Shown here in pieces: positions 7,221 through 10,750 of a stretch of 10,750 nucleotides of DNA; the first letter of the stretch is position 1; every line of letters starts with the position of its first letter. Under the pieces are notes generated by a model. The model did no database searches and was not told the DNA's origin. It saw nothing but the letters and a program-made list of their open reading frames with translations. Made by a program: the position numbers and the translations under genes. This DNA is from Candidatus Dormiibacterota bacterium (GTDB lineage Bacteria > Chloroflexota > Dormibacteria > Aeolococcales > Aeolococcaceae): NCBI GenBank assembly GCA_003170875.1, contig PMYJ01000007.1, forward strand, positions 1 through 10,750. The letters are read 5' to 3'.

Positions 7221-8495
7221 ATGGCTGTGGAAGCGGTTGTCATAGCGCCGGGGGTCGACGATCCGTGGCTCAACGCGCAGCGTCAGTTCGATGCCGCGGC
7301 CGACGTCCTCCAGCTCGATCCGGGCGTGCGGGCAATCCTCCGCGAGCCACAGCGTCAGCTGATCGTCAACTTCCCGGTCAAGATGGACGACGGATCGGTC
7401 CGGCTCTTCGAGGGGTACCGGGTTCAGCACAGCCTCAATCGGGGCCCGACCAAGGGCGGCATCCGCTATCACCCCCAGGTGACCCTGAACGAGGTCAAGG
7501 CCCTGGCCATGTGGATGACCTGGAAGTGCGCGGTGGCGGGAATTCCGTTCGGGGGGGCCAAGGGCGGCGTGATCGTCGACCCCCAGCCGCTGAGCCGCAG
7601 TGAGCTGGAGCGGCTCACCCGCCGCTACGCCAGCGAGATCTCGGTGGTGATGGGACCCGAACGGGACATCCCGGCTCCCGACGTCAACACCACCCCCCAG
7701 GTGATGGCCTGGATCATGGACACGGTGTCGATGAGCCGGGGCTACTCCGTCCCCGCGGTGGTCACCGGCAAGCCGCTCAGCGTGGGCGGGAGTCAGGGGC
7801 GCAACGCCGCCACCGGTCGCGGCTGCGCGATGGTCGCACAGCAGGCATGCAGTAGGCTCGGTCTCGACCCCCGCCAACTGACCGTTGCGGTGCAGGGGTT
7901 TGGCAACGTCGGCAGCAACGCAGCCGGGCTGATGGCCGAGGGCGGTTTCAGCGTCCTGGCGGTCTCGGACGTTTACGGCGGCATCCACAGTGAGAGGGGG
8001 CTCGACATCCCCGCCCTGGCCCGGCACGTGCAGAGCACCGGCTCGGTGGTGGGCTTCCCTGGGACCCTGCCCCTCACCAACGCCGAGCTGCTCGAGCTCC
8101 CGGTCGACGTGCTCGTTCCAGCCGCCCTGGAGAACCAGATCACGGCGAGGAACGCCGGTCAGGTCCAGGCCAAGCTGATCCTCGAGGGAGCCAACGGCCC
8201 GACCACCCCCGACGCCGATGAGATCCTGCTCCGGCGTGGGGTGACCGTCGTCCCGGACATCGTCGCAAATGCTGGAGGGGTCATCGTCTCCTACTTCGAG
8301 TGGGTGCAAGACCTGCAGTCCTTCTTCTGGGAGGAGGGGGAGATCAACCAGCGTCTGGAGCAGATCCTGACCAGGGCGTTCACCTCGTCGTGGGAGGCGT
8401 CCGAACGCCTCTCAGTGCCGCTGCGTCTCGGCGCCTACGCGGTTGCCGTCGAGCGCGTCGCCGAGGCCACCCGCGACCGGGGTCTCTACCCGTAG
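7221..8495 (+). CDS. gdhA: Glutamate dehydrogenase, copy 2
   Basis: Same family and cytosolic role as the copy at 3101-4375. It is also 424 residues and aligns with no gaps; by hand count about 350 positions agree (roughly 83%). All active-site features are kept at the same numbers: K78, K102, K114, D154, and the Rossmann motif here is the more canonical GFGNVGS (226-232), with D250 after the second strand. The start is ATG 7221, with GGAGG (7208-7212) 8 nt upstream; the frame is open back to ATG 7191 but that start has no ribosome site. Differences from copy 1 cluster in the Rossmann domain (about 200-275) and the C-terminal helices, while the substrate domain is nearly identical. It follows the transketolase remnant by 126 bp on the same strand and may once have been co-transcribed with it. 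Confidence 0.92.
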   Translation: MAVEAVVIAPGVDDPWLNAQRQFDAAADVLQLDPGVRAILREPQRQLIVNFPVKMDDGSVRLFEGYRVQHSLNRGPTKGGIRYHPQVTLNEVKALAMWMTWKCAVAGIPFGGAKGGVIVDPQPLSRSELERLTRRYASEISVVMGPERDIPAPDVNTTPQVMAWIMDTVSMSRGYSVPAVVTGKPLSVGGSQGRNAATGRGCAMVAQQACSRLGLDPRQLTVAVQGFGNVGSNAAGLMAEGGFSVLAVSDVYGGIHSERGLDIPALARHVQSTGSVVGFPGTLPLTNAELLELPVDVLVPAALENQITARNAGQVQAKLILEGANGPTTPDADEILLRRGVTVVPDIVANAGGVIVSYFEWVQDLQSFFWEEGEINQRLEQILTRAFTSSWEASERLSVPLRLGAYAVAVERVAEATRDRGLYP

Positions 8496-8506
8496 CCATC
8501 CCTCCA

Positions 8507-8529
8507 ACGGAGCCGATGGGGGCCTCCGT
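8507..8529 (+). terminator. Possible hairpin after glutamate dehydrogenase copy 2
   Basis: ACGGAG (8507-8512) pairs with CTCCGT (8524-8529), extended inward by CC/GG around a short loop with one bulge. It begins 11 bases after the stop codon. No T-run follows, so it is at best a weak or Rho-assisted terminator. From here to 8790 no gene is seen. Confidence 0.25.
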
Positions 8530-8803
8530 GATGACACCCTCGTCGGCAGCGTGTGGAGTGTGCGGGACAGATCGAATGGATGGTTTGGAAAGCACCCTAG
8601 GAGCGTCTAGCCACCCGAAAGGAGGGTTGAGAGAGAGGAGTAAAGGCTGAAGAAAGTGCGCCATGCCGGCGTCGAGGGCCTTTCTTAGTACACGCACCGC
8701 CCGCGCGGTGGCGTCTTTCCTTCCAAACTGGATGTGTCGGGTTCAGTCTTGCCTCTCGATTCAAGACCAAAGGTGGCCGATCAACTTCACCGAGGAGCGA
8801 GCG

Positions 8804-9301
8804 ATGCCTCTCACTCAAGCCGATCTGAACGAGTACCGCAACATGTGTGCGGGGAAATACGGTCCTCAATGGACGGCAATCCGCAAACTGCTCGATGAGG
8901 TACGCAGGCTCACCCGCGACCTGCTCGCGACGAAGCCAGCGGGCGTGATCCGCAACGAAGAGATAGACTCCGTTATCCGGTCCTCCCTGGAGCTCCATCG
9001 GAGCCTCACCTCCTTGATGAGCAAGCTCCGCCCCGTCGCCATTGACGGTGCCGAACCGATTGTCGATCCCTCAGTTCCAGTTGCGCAGCCTCAGGTGGCC
9101 TCGCAGATCGCGTTGCGGCCTGATGCGCCACGTCTCACTTTGAGCGTTGGTGAGGCTGCCGACCGGTTTGGGGTTAGCAGGGCGACGCTCTGGACCCTGG
9201 TTCATCGAGGGGAAATCAGATCCATTCTACTGGGCCGTCGCCGGCTGATTTCCGTCGGCGCGCTCGACCAATGGATTGGGGAAGCGGAGCGTCTTCCCTG
9301 A
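8804..9301 (+). CDS. Excisionase-type helix-turn-helix protein with long N-terminal region
   Basis: A 165-residue DNA-binding protein. Residues 111-160 form an excisionase/MerR-like winged helix-turn-helix of the HTH_17 type: LTLSVGEAADRFGVSRATLW, then LVHRGEIRSILLGRRRLISV and a final DQWI. Such domains direct phage or integrative-element excision, or act as small regulators. Residues 1-80 are charged and predicted helical (possible coiled coil around 25-75), and 81-108 are a Pro/Val-rich linker; this N-terminal part is not recognised and is unusual for plain excisionases of 60-80 residues. The ATG at 8804 was chosen over the open frame from 8663 because GAGGAG (8792-8797) lies 6 nt upstream. 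The nearby tRNA scar supports a link with an integrative element, though no integrase is in the window. Confidence 0.7.
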   Translation: MPLTQADLNEYRNMCAGKYGPQWTAIRKLLDEVRRLTRDLLATKPAGVIRNEEIDSVIRSSLELHRSLTSLMSKLRPVAIDGAEPIVDPSVPVAQPQVASQIALRPDAPRLTLSVGEAADRFGVSRATLWTLVHRGEIRSILLGRRRLISVGALDQWIGEAERLP

Positions 9302-9454
9302 CGAGTTGGGGCGCTCGGCGACCTTGAAGCCGCGGGCGTCTGGGGTGATCTAAGCGCGGAGCGCCGGGATCCTGTCGCCCGGGGGCAACCGCGCCCAGTG
9401 GGCCCCGTCTCACGCTGCCGGTTCTGTGATCCATCGGCCGCGTTCGTTTTTCCT

Positions 9455-9480
9455 CGCCTTCGTCCGCGATACCGAAGGCG
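9455..9480. repeat. Perfect 8-bp inverted repeat
   Basis: CGCCTTCG (9455-9462) and CGAAGGCG (9473-9480) are perfect inverted repeats around a 10-base loop, in the 280-base gap between the helix-turn-helix gene and the tRNA scar. A T-run lies before rather than after it on the plus strand, so it is not a standard terminator in either direction. It could be a recombinase or regulator site, or chance. The rest of this gap shows nothing. Confidence 0.35.
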
Positions 9481-9583
9481 TTGACGAGGCCGCCTGACAG
9501 GGCTTATGCTCACCCGGGTTACGGGCCTTCTGGCGAATACGGGGAAGCGGTCGAACGCGGTAAGGGCGGCGAGCAGATTTTGC

Positions 9584-9634
9584 GAGCGCCTTGGTAAGGC
9601 ATAGGTCGTGGGTTCGATTCCCCCCTTGGGCTCC
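9584..9634 (+). tRNA. 3' part of a tRNA-Thr (GGT anticodon) gene, attachment-site remnant
   Basis: The sequence has an anticodon arm (GCGCC, loop TTGGTAA, then GGCAT, anticodon GGT at 9593-9595), a variable loop AGGTC, a T arm GTGGG-TTCGATT-CCCCC and an acceptor 3' strand ending in encoded CCA at 9632-9634. The 5' acceptor strand and D arm are missing: bases before 9584 do not pair with CTTGGGC. The anticodon and T stems each have a mismatch. Integrative elements commonly recombine into the 3' half of a tRNA gene, so this is most likely an att scar and not a working tRNA. The antisense frame gives the GNRTHDL phrase well known from false proteins over tRNA genes, which supports tRNA origin. 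Confidence 0.65.
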
Positions 9635-9655
9635 AGTCACCACCTTGGGCTCCAG
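9624..9655 (+). repeat. Duplicated tRNA 3' tail, 13-bp direct repeat
   Basis: CCTTGGGCTCCAG occurs at 9624-9636 and again at 9643-9655, separated by 6 bases. The first copy is the acceptor end of the tRNA remnant. A second copy immediately downstream looks like a trace of repeated integration or imprecise excision at the tRNA, or a short slippage duplication. Confidence 0.6.
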
Positions 9656-9758
9656 CCTCCCAGAAACGGTACCAGCGTCGACCCGAAGGTCGGCGGCTGT
9701 CGTGCTGCCCCTGTAAGATCGTCTCCGTTCGATAAGCGCTTTGCCGGGAGGAGAGGCC

Positions 9759-9941
9759 ATGGGCGGTCGCAGGGGTGTATCACTCGTTTTCGTAGTGTGG
9801 GTGGTGATTGGCGTGATCGTGGCCTACAACAATCACTACTTTGAGAGCCTCAAGACCCTTGGCGGCGTCCTGTCGGCGCTGTTGGCGATCCTGCTCTGGC
9901 CCCTTATCCTCCTCGGCACCAAGATCACCCTCAACATCTGA
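9759..9941 (+). CDS. Small two-helix membrane protein
   Basis: A 60-residue hypothetical protein with two hydrophobic segments, about 8-23 (LVFVVWVVIGVIVAY) and 35-53 (GGVLSALLAILLWPLILLG), joined by a polar turn (NNHYFESLKT). The Arg-rich start MGGRRG before the first helix suggests the N-terminus is cytoplasmic. GGGAGGAG (9746-9753) precedes the ATG by 5 bases, making this start better than the in-frame TTG at 9741. Short proteins of this layout are widespread in actinobacteria and of unknown function; that is from memory. It lies just after the tRNA scar and may belong to the chromosome side of the junction. Confidence 0.7.
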   Translation: MGGRRGVSLVFVVWVVIGVIVAYNNHYFESLKTLGGVLSALLAILLWPLILLGTKITLNI

Positions 9942-10009
9942 CGGGCCGCTCGCTCGCCTCCGCCTTTCACCCAAGGTCACACGTCGGGACCGAAACGTGG
10001 TTCCCGACT

Positions 10010-10282
10010 GTGACTTTCCGGATCACCCCGTTGGTCAGCCTCGGGGGATCCGCTGTTGGGCATCCCGGGCAACCCACCGGAGGGCTGATAGTCGCGGGAG
10101 AGTTCGAGGGTCGTTGGCGGAGCTTCGTCGGCCAGGATGCGGCCGTCCTCGTTGGCGACGAGTAGAGGGACGGGTTCGCCGCAGTGGAGACGGCCGACAT
10201 CGACGTCGTGAAGGCGGGGCTGGGAGCACGCATCGCCCGGCATCTCGAGGGCTTCGCTGCCCGTGGTGAACTGTCGCCGTAG
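10010..10282 (+). pseudogene. Possible decayed ORF with an in-frame TAG
   Basis: A frame from GTG 10010 runs to TAG 10163-10165 and then continues open in the same frame to TAG 10280-10282. The first half contains TGGLIVAGEFEGRWRSFVG and AAVLVGDE, the second VETADIDVVKAGLGARIAR and HLEGFAARGELSP. Both halves look protein-like and together would give about 90 residues. No ribosome site is evident at the GTG. The family is not recognised. The antisense frame (9967-10437) is longer but has low-complexity composition. It may be a gene with a nonsense mutation or simply high-GC noise. Confidence 0.3.
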
Positions 10283-10750
10283 CCCCCGGCCACCCTGAGT
10301 TGGTCTTGCTGGGCCCGAGTCACGAGGCCTGCCGCCGCCACCTGGCCGGGGTTGCTTTGAATCTGGCCTCGCTCCGCTAGCGGTTGCCCGACGGGCCTAG
10401 GCGTCGCTCGGAGCCGCGCTCTCGAGGTCCCCGGCATGACGGAGCCGGCGCGAGGGGCCGCGAGCAGTGACCTAATGCCACCGATGAGGCGGCAGGATCA
10501 GCTCTCAGAGAACGGTAATTTGCATGTAAAAAGCTCTTGACAGGCACTTCCAATAAGCTGACGAACTTAGCAGAAGCCGCTGGCACCTTGATTGGGCTCC
10601 GTCCTCCTGCTCCTCGCCATTTGCGCGCCCACGACGGCTGGCGACGAACTGCGAGCGCGAAAGGGAGTTCTCGCCGCCAGCGGCTGGTGAATCAGAGTTG
10701 TGAATCAGCCCAGTGGCGCCGGCGTCGAAGGAAGAACGCCGAGGAGATGG
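10283..10750 (+). other. Gene-free stretch with a promoter-like box
   Basis: No convincing gene on either strand. A locally AT-rich patch (10511-10565) contains a consensus -35 box TTGACA at 10537-10542, but the bases 17 nt downstream (GACGAA) are a poor -10. Further on, AGCCGCTGGC (10575-10584) and GCCAGCGGCT (10676-10685) are perfect inverted repeats about 91 bases apart. A promoter for a gene beyond the window is possible. Confidence 0.3.

Noticed and set aside
7164..8309. 381-codon minus-strand open frame, with a similar one at 3758-4243
   Set aside because: Both are antisense to the glutamate dehydrogenase genes; their resemblance to each other follows from conservation of the sense strand.
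9410..9760. 116-codon minus-strand frame containing GGNRTHDL
   Set aside because: This phrase is the known artefact of translating the antisense of a tRNA 3' half.
9967..10437. 156-codon minus-strand open frame
   Set aside because: Ser/Pro/Arg-rich composition, no ribosome site and no recognised pattern; the opposite strand has a more protein-like frame.

Overview
The window reads as high-GC actinobacterial DNA: GTG and TTG starts are used freely, Shine-Dalgarno sites are strong, and the short 2-TM protein is of an actinobacterial type. The lineage cannot be fixed further from sequence alone. It looks like accessory DNA in decay: two intact metabolic genes sit among an insertion sequence, truncated genes, single-base frameshifts and a partial tRNA.

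Layout. (1) 1-2809: an apparently complete IS21-family element on the minus strand, with istA, istB and a small third ORF joined by 4-bp start/stop overlaps. Its ends are phased arrays of 23-bp transposase-binding-type repeats, six on the left and four on the right. (2) 2810-2969: the 3' remnant of a gene cut by the right end of the element. (3) 3101-4375: a glutamate dehydrogenase gene. (4) 4376-5066: decayed DNA holding a frameshifted N-terminal fragment of a BREX type 2 pglZ gene and the 5' end of an IS110-family transposase gene. (5) About 5067-7094: a transketolase-like gene lacking its N-terminus and carrying two opposite single-base frameshifts. (6) 7221-8495: a second glutamate dehydrogenase of exactly the same length as the first, about 83% identical in protein by hand count. 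(7) 8804-9301: a protein with a C-terminal excisionase-type helix-turn-helix. (8) 9584-9655: the 3' part of a tRNA-Thr(GGT) gene whose last 13 bp are repeated once, which looks like an attachment-site scar. (9) 9759-9941: a 60-residue membrane protein. (10) 9942-10750: mostly gene-free, with one possible decayed ORF.

How the parts relate. The two dehydrogenases are the functional core; they would interconvert glutamate and 2-oxoglutarate, linking nitrogen and central carbon metabolism. They are direct repeats offset by 4120 bp and bracket the broken transketolase. The excisionase-like gene, the tRNA scar, the BREX fragment and two IS families suggest a degraded integrative or defence island. 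No complete new defence or mobile system is visible. The most unusual structure is the three-gene IS21 element with its long repeat arrays.
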